A DNA stretch of 64,000 nt from the NCBI RefSeq assembly GCF_018332695.1, contig NZ_BOQN01000087.1, forward strand, positions 1-64,000, in the 5' to 3' direction. Numbering within the stretch: the first letter of the stretch is position 1; every line of letters begins with the position of its first letter. This document shows positions 43,579 through 51,849 of this stretch, piece after piece. The translations under genes were made by a program, and so were the position numbers. The DNA is from Paractinoplanes toevensis. GTDB taxonomy: Bacteria; Actinomycetota; Actinomycetes; Mycobacteriales; Micromonosporaceae. The notes beneath the pieces were generated by a model, which saw only the letters and a list, made by a program, of their open reading frames with translations, ran no database searches and was not told the DNA's origin.

Positions 43579-45180
43579 GAAATGACGCTGCAGCCGCCGG
43601 CCGCACCCCAGGTCAGCGGGCCCGCCGGCCGGCCCGAGCCGCTGCGGCTGAAGTTCGCGCTGCCGCTCGCCCTGCTCGCCGGGGCCGCCCTGTTGCTGGC
43701 CCTCCCGCCGTACGACCTGTGGTGGCTGTCCCCGGCCGGGGTCGCCCTGCTCGGCGTGGCCAGTCACCGGCGCCGGCTGCGGGCCGGGTTCGGCCTGGGC
43801 CTGCTCACCGGCATCGTGCTGTTCTTCCCGCTGCTCAACTGGACCAGCTTCGCGGCCGGCTGGCTGCCCTGGGCGCTGCTGTCCAGCGCCGAGGCGGTCT
43901 TCGTCGGGCTGACCGGCCTGGCCACCGCCTGGCTGTCGCCGATGCTCGACCGGTGGCGGGCGCTGTGGCCGGTGCTGCTCGGCCTGCTCTGGGTCACCCA
44001 GGAGGCGGCCCGCGACCGGGCTCCCTTCGGTGGCTTCCCGTGGGGGCGGCTCGCGTTCAGCCAGGGCGACGCCCCGTCGCTGCACCTCGCCGCGTACGGC
44101 GGTGCCCCGCTCGTCACGTTCGCCGTGGCCGCCGCGGGCGGTTGCGTGGCCGCACTGGTGTGGCAGCGGCCCGGTCGAGCCTCCCTGGGGTATCTGGTGG
44201 CGCTGGCCGCCCTGATCGTGGCGCCCGCCGCCCTGCCGATCGGCGGCAGCGCCGACAGCAGCCGGGTGGTCGCCGTCGTCCAGGGCAACGTGCCGCGGCT
44301 CGGCCTCGACTTCAACGCCCAGCGGCGGGCCGTGCTCGACAATCACGCGAGCGCCACGTTAAAACTTGCCGAAGACGTGAAGAACGGAAAACAGCGCCAG
44401 CCCGACCTGGTGGTGTGGCCGGAGAACTCCAGCGACATCGATCCGTTGCGCAACGCCGACGCGGCGACCGAGATCTCGGCCGCCGCCGACGCCATCGGCG
44501 CGCCCATCCTCGTCGGCGCGGTGCTGCGCACCGACAACCCGGCCGACATCAAGAACGCCGGCATCCTCTGGAACCCGAACACCGGGCCGGACCTGACCCA
44601 GCAGTACGTCAAGCAGCACCCCGTGCCGTTCGCCGAGTACATGCCGCTGCGGTCGGTCGCCCGGCTCGTCACCGACAAGGTCGACCTGGTCAAGAACATG
44701 CTGGCCGGTGATCACACCGGCATCATCCGCACGTCGGCGCTGACCCTCGGCGACGTGATCTGCTTCGAGGTCGCCTACGACGGCATCGTCCGCGACACCG
44801 TCACCGGCGGCGCCCAGATCCTCGCCGTGCAGACCAACAACGCCACCTTCAACGCCGCCGAAGCGCGCCAGCAACTGGCCATGGTCCGGCTGCGCGCGGT
44901 CGAGCACGGCCGGGAATCACTCATGGCGTCGACGGTGGGTGTGTCGGCGTTTGTCGGCACCGACGGGGCGGTACACGACGAGAGCGGCTTCAACGAAGCA
45001 GCGGTCATGGTGCGCGACATGAAACTGGACGGGTCGCGTACGCTGGCGACTCGCTTGGGCATCTGGCCCGAGATGGCGGGCGTCGCGTTGGCGGCCGTCG
45101 CTGTCATCGGCGCGTTCCCGCTGCGGCGCACTCGGCGTACCAGCGGAAACAACGGGGAAGACAAGACGGAGGAACGGTGA
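43576..45180 (+). CDS. lnt: Apolipoprotein N-acyltransferase, 534 aa
   Basis: About six to eight N-terminal membrane helices (residues about 20-220; PYDLWWLSPAGVALLG, NWTSFAAGWLPWALL) precede a periplasm-facing nitrilase domain with the Lnt triad: Glu in VVWPENSSD, Lys in YVKQHPVPFAEYMPLR and Cys in GDVICFEVAYD. It N-acylates the terminal Cys of lipoproteins; several in this window have the matching lipobox. The 3' end overlaps ppm1 (GTGA), equivalent to the fused Lnt-Ppm1 of Mycobacterium tuberculosis. GTG start supported by the leaderless promoter. Confidence 0.93.
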   Translation: MEMTLQPPAAPQVSGPAGRPEPLRLKFALPLALLAGAALLLALPPYDLWWLSPAGVALLGVASHRRRLRAGFGLGLLTGIVLFFPLLNWTSFAAGWLPWALLSSAEAVFVGLTGLATAWLSPMLDRWRALWPVLLGLLWVTQEAARDRAPFGGFPWGRLAFSQGDAPSLHLAAYGGAPLVTFAVAAAGGCVAALVWQRPGRASLGYLVALAALIVAPAALPIGGSADSSRVVAVVQGNVPRLGLDFNAQRRAVLDNHASATLKLAEDVKNGKQRQPDLVVWPENSSDIDPLRNADAATEISAAADAIGAPILVGAVLRTDNPADIKNAGILWNPNTGPDLTQQYVKQHPVPFAEYMPLRSVARLVTDKVDLVKNMLAGDHTGIIRTSALTLGDVICFEVAYDGIVRDTVTGGAQILAVQTNNATFNAAEARQQLAMVRLRAVEHGRESLMASTVGVSAFVGTDGAVHDESGFNEAAVMVRDMKLDGSRTLATRLGIWPEMAGVALAAVAVIGAFPLRRTRRTSGNNGEDKTEER

Positions 45181-45965
45181 GCGAGGCGGAAGGCTACCCG
45201 GGAGTTGGACGGGTCCTCGTGGTCATCCCGACTTACAACGAGGCGGACAACATCCGCAAGATCACCGGCCGGGTCCGCAGCGCGGTGCCCGAAGTCGACA
45301 TCCTCGTTGCGGACGACAATTCCCCCGACGGCACCGGTGCCATCGCCGACGAGCTCGCCGTCGCCGACGACCACATCTTCGTGCTGCACCGGGCGGGCAA
45401 GGAAGGCCTCGGCGCCGCCTACAAGGCCGGCTTCGCCTGGGCCAAGGACAAGGGGTACGACGCGGTCGTCGAGATGGACGCCGACGGTTCGCACGCCCCC
45501 GAGGAGCTGCACAAGCTTCTCGACGCGCTGCGCGACACCGACGCCGTGCTCGGCACCCGCTACATCCCCGGCGGCAGCGTGCACAACTGGCCGCTGCAGC
45601 GGCTGCTGCTCTCCCGCGGCGGCAACATCTACATCCGCATGGTGCTGGGCCTGCCGTTCCGCGACGCCACCGGCGGCTACCGCGCCTACCGGATGCCCGT
45701 CCTCGACGCGATCAACGTCGACACCGTCGCCTCCACCGGCTACTCGTTCCAGGTCGAGCTGGCCTGGCGCAGCTACAAGAGCGGCTTCCGGATGGCTGAG
45801 GTGCCCATCACGTTCACCGAACGCGAACACGGCGTCAGCAAGATGAGCGGCAACATTTTCAAGGAACAGCTGCTCAGGGTCACCGTGTGGGGGGTGCAGG
45901 CCCGCAAGGCTGCACTGCTGAGCCGCCTCGGCCGCCGGTCCAGGCAGGGTTCCACCTGGCCGTGA
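45177..45965 (+). CDS. ppm1: Polyprenol monophosphomannose synthase (GT2), 262 aa
   Basis: GT2 core: VVIPTYNEADNIRKIT, DILVADDNSPDGTG (nucleotide and metal site), HRAGKEGLGAAYKAGFAWA, VVEMDADGSHAPEEL, LGTRYIPGGSVHNWPLQRLLLSRGGN (pieces: GTRYIPGGSV, RLLLSRGGN) and REHGVSKMSG. It moves mannose from GDP-mannose to polyprenyl phosphate for lipoglycan and O-mannosylated protein synthesis at the membrane; no own membrane helices, so it probably docks on the overlapping Lnt partner. Confidence 0.93.
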   Translation: MSEAEGYPGVGRVLVVIPTYNEADNIRKITGRVRSAVPEVDILVADDNSPDGTGAIADELAVADDHIFVLHRAGKEGLGAAYKAGFAWAKDKGYDAVVEMDADGSHAPEELHKLLDALRDTDAVLGTRYIPGGSVHNWPLQRLLLSRGGNIYIRMVLGLPFRDATGGYRAYRMPVLDAINVDTVASTGYSFQVELAWRSYKSGFRMAEVPITFTEREHGVSKMSGNIFKEQLLRVTVWGVQARKAALLSRLGRRSRQGSTWP

Positions 45966-46019
45966 CCGGGCGCGGGCGTGTCATGCTGGATCGAGAACGC
46001 ATGACCCCCGGAGGACACC

Positions 46020-46541
46020 ATGCAGCGTCGAGGATTAGCCCTGTTGCCGCTGGGCCTGGCCGTGCTCGCGATCGCCGAGATCACGGTGTTCATCAGCGTG
46101 GCCCACGTGATCGGCGCGGGCTGGGCGCTGCTGCTGCTCGCCGGGTGTGAGATCGGCGGCATGCTGCTGCTGCGCCGGGAGGGCATCAACGGCTGGCGTG
46201 GCTTCCAGGCCGCGGCCGCCGAGGGCCGCCCGCCCGGCGCCCAGGTCGCCAACTCCCTGGCCGGTCTGGCCGGCGCGCTGCTGCTCGCCGTCCCCGGCTT
46301 CCTCACCTCGATCGCCGGGCTGCTGCTGCTGATCGGGCGGCCGGTCGCCCGGCGCTGGATCGAGCGCTACACCGAGCGCCAGGTGGGCGCGGCCGTCGCC
46401 GGTGACCTGTTCGGCCCGCGCCGGGTCAAGGTCCGCCGCGGCGAGCCGGTCGTGGTCGCCGAGCACGACGACACCCCCGTGCACACCCCGCCGGCCGCGG
46501 CCATCGAGGGCGAGGTCGTCGAGGGCGAAGTGGTCCGGTAG
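46020..46541 (+). CDS. fxsA: FxsA family membrane protein, 173 aa
   Basis: Three to four hydrophobic helices: LLPLGLAVLAIAEITVFISVAH with the family E-x-x, VIGAGWALLLLAGCEIGGMLLLRREG and NSLAGLAGALLLAVPGFLTSIAGLLLLIG (pieces: AGALLLAVPGFLTSIAGLL). PGF-T-x-x-G-LLL-PP-R-like sequence is diagnostic of FxsA. In E. coli it relieves F-exclusion of phage T7; the native role is unknown. A charged tail (EGEVVEGEVVR) ends the protein. Terminated by the hairpin 17 bp after its stop. Confidence 0.9.
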   Translation: MQRRGLALLPLGLAVLAIAEITVFISVAHVIGAGWALLLLAGCEIGGMLLLRREGINGWRGFQAAAAEGRPPGAQVANSLAGLAGALLLAVPGFLTSIAGLLLLIGRPVARRWIERYTERQVGAAVAGDLFGPRRVKVRRGEPVVVAEHDDTPVHTPPAAAIEGEVVEGEVVR

Positions 46542-46557
46542 CCGTACCCCGAAAAGC

Positions 46558-46589
46558 ATGAAGGCCGACCCGGTGGGGTCGGCCTTCAT
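46558..46589. terminator. Bidirectional terminator between fxsA and rbpA
   Basis: ATGAAGGCCGACCC and GGGTCGGCCTTCAT, perfect 14-bp arms around GGTG, followed by TGTT on the plus strand. Confidence 0.9.
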
Positions 46590-46606
46590 TGTTCGTGCGG
46601 CGTGGA

Positions 46607-46945
46607 TCAGCGGCCCCTGCGGGTGCGAACCTCCTGAAGCCGCTCGTTGAGAATGTCCTCGAGTTCCGAGATCGATCGCCGCTCCAGGAGCATGTCCCAG
46701 TGCGTACGCGGCGGTTTTGCCTTCTTCTGCTCGGGCTCGTTGCCGTCCACCAGACGGGCGACGCTGCCGTCGAACTTGCACTCCCAGGTGACCGGCACCT
46801 CGGCGTCGACGGCGAACGGCACCTCGAACTGGTGACCCTTGACGCACAGGTACTCTCGGGTCTGACGGGGAGCCAGCTCGGTGTTGCGGTCGGACTCGTA
46901 GCTGACTGCGCCAAGACGGCTGCCGCGCAGCATGCGTTCGCCCAT
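46607..46945 (-). CDS. rbpA: RNA polymerase-binding protein RbpA, 112 aa
   Basis: Conserved parts: the N-terminal tail MGERMLRGSRLGAVSYESD (reaches into the polymerase), the beta-barrel core REYLCVKGHQFEVPFAVDAEVPVTWECK (pieces: EYLCVKGHQFEVPF, AEVPVTWECK) with its cysteine pair, the basic linker KKAKPPRTHWDMLLERR and the sigma-interacting helix SISELEDILNERL. RbpA stabilises open complexes with the housekeeping sigma factor and is found only in Actinobacteria. Ends at a shared terminator. A 20-bp palindrome lies 166 bp upstream. Confidence 0.96.
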   Translation of the reverse strand: MGERMLRGSRLGAVSYESDRNTELAPRQTREYLCVKGHQFEVPFAVDAEVPVTWECKFDGSVARLVDGNEPEQKKAKPPRTHWDMLLERRSISELEDILNERLQEVRTRRGR

Positions 46946-47110
46946 GATCGGCTTTCCCCTCGCTCGTGGTGCTGCTCTCGTTGGTGTAACGAAAGGGGCG
47001 GCCGCGGGATTCCACGGTCGCCAAGGCTTCGGCCCACCGTTGTGACGGTGGTGTTAACGATACGAGCGTAACCGGCGACAGCCCTTACCGGTCACCACCC
47101 GTCCCCAGGG

Positions 47111-47130
47111 AAGTGGACCTTGGTCCACTT
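47111..47130. promoter_or_regulatory. 20-bp palindrome upstream of rbpA
   Basis: AAGTGGACCTTGGTCCACTT: perfect 9-bp arms around TT, operator-like (GntR-type spacing). The gap 46946-47672 (727 bp) shows no convincing gene; besides this site it holds an 11-bp imperfect hairpin at 47239-47265 and the downstream region of the coiled-coil gene. Confidence 0.45.
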
Positions 47131-47238
47131 TACGGGGTTATGCGTGTTCTGCAGGTGATGCGATCTCGGTCACTCGACCGATTACCCGACAAACCTTCGC
47201 CTCGTTTCACCTTACGCCCGGAAAGATTCGTCCAGTGG

Positions 47239-47265
47239 TCGCCGAAACTGAGCACAGTTCGGCGA
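47239..47265. other. Imperfect inverted repeat in the rbpA/coiled-coil gap
   Basis: TCGCCGAAACTG faces CAGTTCGGCGA across AGCA; 11 pairs with one bulged A. Role unknown. Confidence 0.3.
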
Positions 47266-47672
47266 AGCTTCACTTCCACGCCCGAAGCCGCCACGATTGT
47301 CCACCATCCCGGCCGGAAAGTGCCGCCGGAGATCCGACAGCATCGATCCGGCGGCTTCCTGAGTAAATGCTGTATACCCCGCCCCATCGGCCGAAACGTC
47401 GCCGCCCAGCAGCGAACTCCGCCGGCGCCCGGCGCCGATGCTGGGCCGCGGCACCCGCCCGGGCCGCCGCCGCCGACCGATCGATGCCCGGCCCCACAGC
47501 CGATGACCAGGTGATCGACGCCGTGACCGCCCCGGGGCCCGGCCACGTCGGTGCAGTGAGAATCCGCACTCCGTCCCACCCGGAGGAGGGACGATCTCGG
47601 CCTGCCGCCGATCACGAGGTGGTGGACCGTGGAACGGCCCTTCGTAATCTGCCGGGCGGACCGCGGTGGCAG

Positions 47673-48827
47673 TCAGCTGGTGGCCGGGGTGGGCTCGGCG
47701 GCGCGGGTGGGCTGGGACGGGGTGGGGGCCGGGCGGGTGCCCAGGGAGGCCAGGGCCGATGCCAGGTCGCTCACCTGGGTGGACAGCTGGGCCGCGCGGG
47801 ACTGGGCGGCCTCGGCCTCGGCGCGGGCGGCGGCCAGGCGGCGTTCCAGGTCGGTGGCGTCCTGGACGGCCCGGTCGGCGGTGCGTTGCAGGTCGTCGCG
47901 GGCGCGGGTGGCGGCGTCCCGGTCGGTCATCGCCGCTGCCAGGTCCTGGCGGGCCCGGGCCAGCTCGGCGTCGGCTGTGGTGCGGGCTGTGGCGGCGTCT
48001 CGGCGTACCTCGTCGATTGTCTTGTTCGCGGCCGTGAGCTGCGCGGTCAGCTCGCGCGCGGCGGTTTTCAGGTCCTCGGTGGCCTGCTGGAGTTCGTCGG
48101 CGCGGGCGGTGGCGTTCTGCGCCTCGCGGACGCTCGATGCCAGGTCGCGTTCGATCTCGTCGCGTTCGTGGCGGGTTCGCTCCAGCTCGGTGCGGGTGGC
48201 GGCCAGTTCCTCGCGCGCGGCCTCGCGGGCCGCGGTGAGCTCGTCGCGGGCGGCGTCGCGTTCGGTCTCGGCGCGTTCGCGCAGGGCGGCCGCCGCGGTG
48301 GCCTGCCGGCGGGCCTCGTCGCGCTGGGCGTTTGCCTCCTCGGTGGCCTGGGCGGCGGCGGTGGCCTTGCGTTCCTCGTCCTCGGCGCGGTGGCGGGCCT
48401 CGTCGCGTTCGGCCGCGGCCGCCGCGGTCAGCTGCTGGGCGGTGGCTACCGCGGTGTCGGCGCGTTCGGCGTCGCGGCGGGCGTCGTCGCGTTCGGTGTG
48501 GGCGGCGGCCAGCTGGCTGGAGGTCTCCGCGCGCAGCTCGGCCAGCTGCCGTTCCACGCCGGCCGGGGACAGCTCCGAGTGCAGGGCGTCGGTCAGCGTC
48601 TCGACCAGTTGGTCGAGGCGGTCGACGACCTCCCAGGTGCGGGCCACCTGGCCGGCGAGGCCGGGGGAGGAGCGGTGCCGCATCCGGTTGTTGCGGGAGG
48701 CCCGCTGGCACTCGCCGTCGTTGTCCCGGCAGTAGCGGAACGGCCGCCCGGCCGAGGCGCGCTGCAGGACGGGACGTCCACAGTGGGCGCAGGGACGGGT
48801 CTCCGAGGTGAGGTCGTTGTCGCTCAT
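47673..48827 (-). CDS. Zinc-finger coiled-coil protein, 384 aa
   Basis: Residues 13-40 contain CAHCGRPVLQ and FRYCRDNDGEC, four or five Cys that could bind zinc (C-x2-C ... C-x6-C). From about residue 60 to 365 the chain is one long Ala/Glu/Arg coiled coil with heptads (AELRAETSSQLAAAHTERDD, ARDELTAAREAAREELAA) and ends in a short Pro/Thr-rich tail. No ATPase or enzymatic domain is present. Architecture resembles KfrA- or DivIVA-like scaffolds only in general shape; the N-terminal finger suggests DNA or protein binding. Role unknown; perhaps chromosome or polar organisation. Confidence 0.75.
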   Translation of the reverse strand: MSDNDLTSETRPCAHCGRPVLQRASAGRPFRYCRDNDGECQRASRNNRMRHRSSPGLAGQVARTWEVVDRLDQLVETLTDALHSELSPAGVERQLAELRAETSSQLAAAHTERDDARRDAERADTAVATAQQLTAAAAAERDEARHRAEDEERKATAAAQATEEANAQRDEARRQATAAAALRERAETERDAARDELTAAREAAREELAATRTELERTRHERDEIERDLASSVREAQNATARADELQQATEDLKTAARELTAQLTAANKTIDEVRRDAATARTTADAELARARQDLAAAMTDRDAATRARDDLQRTADRAVQDATDLERRLAAARAEAEAAQSRAAQLSTQVSDLASALASLGTRPAPTPSQPTRAAEPTPATS

Positions 48828-48900
48828 CGCCTGGTGAGCCTAGGCGCGCCAGGCGCACAGGCCGAGCCACCACACCGGCGCGTCTTCCGCCGACACCATC

Positions 48901-48917
48901 ATCCTAGGACGCTCTAC
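48901..48917. repeat. ATCCTAGGACGCTCTAC motif, copy B
   Basis: Identical 17-mer to 34825-34841; lies 74 bp upstream of the coiled-coil gene's start, between divergent genes. Confidence 0.4.
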
Positions 48918-49050
48918 ACGGTGTGCGCGCCGCCACCCGCACACGCTCCAACCGGAGATCAAAAACTAAAAGGAATCAACGACCTACCGCCTTTTGAACT
49001 TCCGAGAGCCGGGCGAGCCCAAAAGCGGCTCGGATCTCTAGCGTCGCCGG

Positions 49051-49455
49051 GTGACGATTCGTATCGAGGTCCGCTTCACCGTCGATGACCGGCAGCTGAG
49101 TGGGCTGCACGCCCGAGCCTTCGGGGGTGATCCGGCGGAGGTGCGGCCGTGGTCCCGGCAGCTGGCCCGCTCTGCGCTCACCTGGGTCGGTGCGTTCGAG
49201 GCCGGGGAACTGGTGGGGTTCGTGCAGGTCTGCTGGGACGGCGGGAGCCACGCGTTTCTGCTGGACACGGTGGTCGACCCGGACCGGCAGCACCGTGGCA
49301 TCGGCACCCGGCTCGTCGAGGCGGCGGCCGGGGAGGTCCGTGCCGCCGGCTGTGAGTGGCTGCACGTCGACTTCGAGCCGCACCTGGAGCAGTTCTACCT
49401 GGACGGCTGCGGTTTCCGGGCAACGCCGGCCGGAGTGATGCGGCTGATCGGGTGA
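49051..49455 (+). CDS. GNAT family N-acetyltransferase, 134 aa
   Basis: ELVGFVQVCWDGGSHAFLLDTVVDPDRQHRGIGTRLVEAAAGE (pieces: HAFLLDTVVDPDRQHRGIG, TRLVEAAAGEVRAAG) is motif A, followed by LEQFYLDGCGFRATPAG, motif B. A compact single GNAT domain. GTG 49051 is the start. Acceptor unknown. Convergent with the kinase-like gene 25 bp downstream; no clear terminator is visible between them. Confidence 0.85.
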   Translation: MTIRIEVRFTVDDRQLSGLHARAFGGDPAEVRPWSRQLARSALTWVGAFEAGELVGFVQVCWDGGSHAFLLDTVVDPDRQHRGIGTRLVEAAAGEVRAAGCEWLHVDFEPHLEQFYLDGCGFRATPAGVMRLIG

Positions 49456-49479
49456 GGGCGGCCAGTACTCGCGTAGTGG

Positions 49480-50505
49480 TCAGTCGGACAGGATCTCGTC
49501 GGCCCAGGTGGTTATCGCGGTCAGGACGGGGGCTCGGCCGGCGAAGGTGGCTTCCAGGGTGCGCCGGTCGTAGGCGGCCGTCGCCGGGGTGGGAGCGGCG
49601 GCAGTCATCAGCATGCGCGGGGCGAGCCAGAAGTACTTGGCGGCGCCGGTGGTCTTGACGGCTCGGCGGACCGTGGCCGGGTCGACGGCGGGGGCCATGC
49701 CTTTCTCGTAGGCGGCCGTGACGGTGGTGAGGACCTCGTCGAGGTGTCCGATGTCGATGAGGCCATCGAGGAAGGTGTCGAGGGCGAGGTTGGCGGCGTC
49801 CTCGCCGATGGCGCCGGGGCCGACGAAGGCCCAGTCGATCAGGGTGGGGCCACGGTCGGTGAGGATGAGGTTCATCGGCCACACGTCGTGGTGGCAGAGG
49901 GTGCGCGGGAGGTGGTCGGCGAGGGCGAGCAGGTCGTGGCGGTGGGTCCACAGTCGGTGCAGGCCCTGGCGTAGTGACGGGGGCCAGGTGGCTAGGGCGA
50001 CGGGGTGGTTCCAGTCGAGGTCGTCGGGGACGGGCAGGGCCAGGGTGTAGTCGCGGAGCCAGTCGCGGGCGAGCCACTCGTGGGTGGGGATGTCGTGCAG
50101 GTAGCGGGCCTGGGCGGTGCCGAGGCGGTGGGCGAGGTCGGCCAGGTCGGGTGGGGTGCTGTGGCGGCCGGGGGTGCCGGCTACGTCTTCGAGCCAGAGG
50201 GCGGCGGCGTTGTCGAGCGGCACGATGTCGAGCAGGCGCGGGGCGTTGATGCGGGGGAATGCGGTGGTGGGCAGGCCGGCGGCGTACGCGCGGAGCTCTC
50301 TTTTCCAGTAGTTGAAGTGGCCGGGGTCGGTGCCGGCGGCGAGGTGGGGTGCGGCGCCGGGGCGTCGTGCGGCGGCGATCTTGAGGATGGCGGTGTCGTG
50401 GTCGCGGTGGATGCGCCAGACACCGGCGGTTACTTCGTTGGCGTGGCTGTGGGTGAGGGGTTCTGCGCGCCAGCCGGGGCGCAGGAGGTGGTCGATCTCG
50501 GTCAC
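49480..50505 (-). CDS. Aminoglycoside phosphotransferase-like kinase, 341 aa
   Basis: Protein-kinase-like fold: the nucleotide lobe has TAGVWRIHRDHDTAILKIAAA, the catalytic loop is LCHHDVWPMNLIL (Brenner motif H-x-D-x-x-x-x-N) and the metal motif is TLIDWAFVGPGAIGEDAANL (DW in place of DFG/DWE). Such enzymes phosphorylate aminoglycosides, homoserine, choline or other small molecules; an antibiotic substrate is not shown. GTG 50505 is the best start; an imperfect iron-box-like palindrome lies directly upstream. Confidence 0.85.
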   Translation of the reverse strand: MTEIDHLLRPGWRAEPLTHSHANEVTAGVWRIHRDHDTAILKIAAARRPGAAPHLAAGTDPGHFNYWKRELRAYAAGLPTTAFPRINAPRLLDIVPLDNAAALWLEDVAGTPGRHSTPPDLADLAHRLGTAQARYLHDIPTHEWLARDWLRDYTLALPVPDDLDWNHPVALATWPPSLRQGLHRLWTHRHDLLALADHLPRTLCHHDVWPMNLILTDRGPTLIDWAFVGPGAIGEDAANLALDTFLDGLIDIGHLDEVLTTVTAAYEKGMAPAVDPATVRRAVKTTGAAKYFWLAPRMLMTAAAPTPATAAYDRRTLEATFAGRAPVLTAITTWADEILSD

Positions 50506-50524
50506 GTGGGTGAGCCTAACCTCT
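50506..50524. promoter_or_regulatory. Partial IdeR/DmdR-like iron-box match
   Basis: On the minus strand AGAGGTTAGGCTCACCCAC agrees with the iron-box consensus TTAGGTTAGGCTAACCTAA at 14 of 19 positions. It touches the kinase-like gene's GTG. May be chance. Confidence 0.2.
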
Positions 50525-50525
50525 G

Positions 50526-50541
50526 GACAAATTTTATTGTC
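50526..50541. promoter_or_regulatory. AT-rich inverted repeat before the ArsR gene
   Basis: GACAA and TTGTC flank ATTTTA in the only AT-rich part of this gap, 19 bp before the ATG; possible operator or promoter of the ArsR gene. Confidence 0.3.
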
Positions 50542-50559
50542 GGTGGTTTGGTGGTGGGC

Positions 50560-51153
50560 ATGCACGACGTCGCCGTCATCGAGGATCCGGCCGCGGCCGA
50601 GGTCAGTCTCGATCCCATCCGCAGCCGGCTGCTGGCCGAGCTGGTCACGCCGGGGTCGGCCACCATGCTGGCCGGCCGGGTCGGGCTGCCCCGGCAGAAG
50701 GTCAACTACCACCTGCGGCAGCTCGAGCTGCACGGGCTGATCGAGCTGGTCGAGGAGCGCCGCAAGGGCAATGTGACCGAGCGGATGCTGCAGGCGACCG
50801 CGGCGTCCTACGTGATCTCGCCGGCCGCGATGGCCGCGGTCGCGCCGGATCCGGGGCGGGCGCCGGACCGGTTGTCGGCGCGGTGGCTGCTGGCGCTGGC
50901 GGCGCGGCTGGTGCGCGACGTCGGGTCGCTGATCACCGGGAGCGCGCAGGCCAAGCAGCGGGTGGCGACGTTCGCGCTGGACGGGGAGGTGCGGTTCGCG
51001 TCGCCGGCCGAGCGGGCGGCGTTCGCGGAGGAGCTCACCGCGGCGGTCACCCACCTGTTGTCGAAATATCACAGCGCGGACGGGCGTAAGCATCGCCTGG
51101 TCGTCGCGGTGCACCCGGCGCTGGATTCGCGGGAGGGGACCGATCGTGGGTAA
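50560..51153 (+). CDS. ArsR-family helix-turn-helix regulator, 197 aa
   Basis: The winged helix VSLDPIRSRLLAELVTPGSATMLAGRVGLPRQKVNYHLRQLELHGLIELVEER (pieces: IRSRLLAELVTPGSATMLAG, GLPRQKVNYHLRQLELHG) is ArsR-type without metal-binding cysteines. The extra C-terminal part has a long helix and strand that may sense ligand. Such genes often precede an SRPBCC (AHSA1) gene, as here: its stop overlaps the GTG of that gene. Likely autoregulator of the four-gene operon. Confidence 0.88.
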   Translation: MHDVAVIEDPAAAEVSLDPIRSRLLAELVTPGSATMLAGRVGLPRQKVNYHLRQLELHGLIELVEERRKGNVTERMLQATAASYVISPAAMAAVAPDPGRAPDRLSARWLLALAARLVRDVGSLITGSAQAKQRVATFALDGEVRFASPAERAAFAEELTAAVTHLLSKYHSADGRKHRLVVAVHPALDSREGTDRG

Positions 51154-51838
51154 GGAGTTCGAGACGCGGCACGAGGCGGTCGTGGACGCCACGCCGGAGC
51201 AGGTGTGGGCGGCGATCGCCACCGGGCCGGGCATCACGTCCTGGTTCGTCGGGCGCACCGAGGTCGACGGGGACGCGGTGCGCACCGATTTCGGGGACGG
51301 CTGGATTCCGGCGGGCACGGTGACGGGCCGGTCCGAGCCGCACCGTTTCGCGTACGGGAGTGCGCCGGACGCCGAGGGCCGGTTCGTGGCGTACGAGTAT
51401 CTGGTGGAGGGCCGGGACCGCTCGGCGACCGTGCTGCGCTCGGTGACCAGCGGGTTCGTGCCGGGTGACGACTGGGCCGGCGAGTACGAGGCGATGCGGC
51501 TCGGGACGGCCATGTTCTTCGCGACCCTGGTGGAGTATCTGCGGTGGTTCCCGGGGCGGGTGGCGCGACCGGTCACCGTGTTCGGGCCGCCGGTCACGGA
51601 CTGGCCGGGCACCTGGGCGGCGCTGCACACGAAACTGGGGCTCGGGTCCGAGCCGAAGATCGGTGATCCGGTGCGGGGTGGGGGCGAGGTCTACTTCGTC
51701 AATGCGCACACGCTCGGTGTCCGTGCCCAGGAAGGGCTTTTCCGTTTCTTGCGGGGTTTCCACGGGGCGCTGGTGGCGGACCACGAGTTGTTCGCCGGTG
51801 ACCCGACCGACTGGACCCTGTTCCTCAACGATCTTTAA
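51146..51838 (+). CDS. SRPBCC (AHSA1-like) domain protein, 230 aa
   Basis: Opens ETRHEAVVDATPEQVWAAIATGPGITSWFVG, the usual START/Bet v1-like N-terminal strand and helix, and continues with TVLRSVTSGFVPGDDW and a long C-terminal helix. SRPBCC proteins hold a hydrophobic ligand in a deep cavity; AHSA1-like members are often paired with ArsR regulators. GTG 51146 lies inside the ArsR 3' end (8 bp overlap), so co-translation is likely. Confidence 0.85.
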   Translation: MGKEFETRHEAVVDATPEQVWAAIATGPGITSWFVGRTEVDGDAVRTDFGDGWIPAGTVTGRSEPHRFAYGSAPDAEGRFVAYEYLVEGRDRSATVLRSVTSGFVPGDDWAGEYEAMRLGTAMFFATLVEYLRWFPGRVARPVTVFGPPVTDWPGTWAALHTKLGLGSEPKIGDPVRGGGEVYFVNAHTLGVRAQEGLFRFLRGFHGALVADHELFAGDPTDWTLFLNDL

Positions 51839-51849
51839 GGATTGTCGTC

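Noticed and set aside
43148..43585. 145-residue frame covering the intergenic RNA
   Set aside because: Arg/Ser/Gly-rich, no ribosome binding site, no family; the structured-RNA reading explains the complementarity better.
47113..47514. 133-residue frame in the rbpA/coiled-coil gap
   Set aside because: No domain, poor codon pattern and no ribosome binding site; treated as non-coding.
49480..50505. Calling the kinase-like gene an aminoglycoside resistance gene
   Set aside because: Only the general phosphotransferase motifs are visible; substrate residues cannot be assigned.
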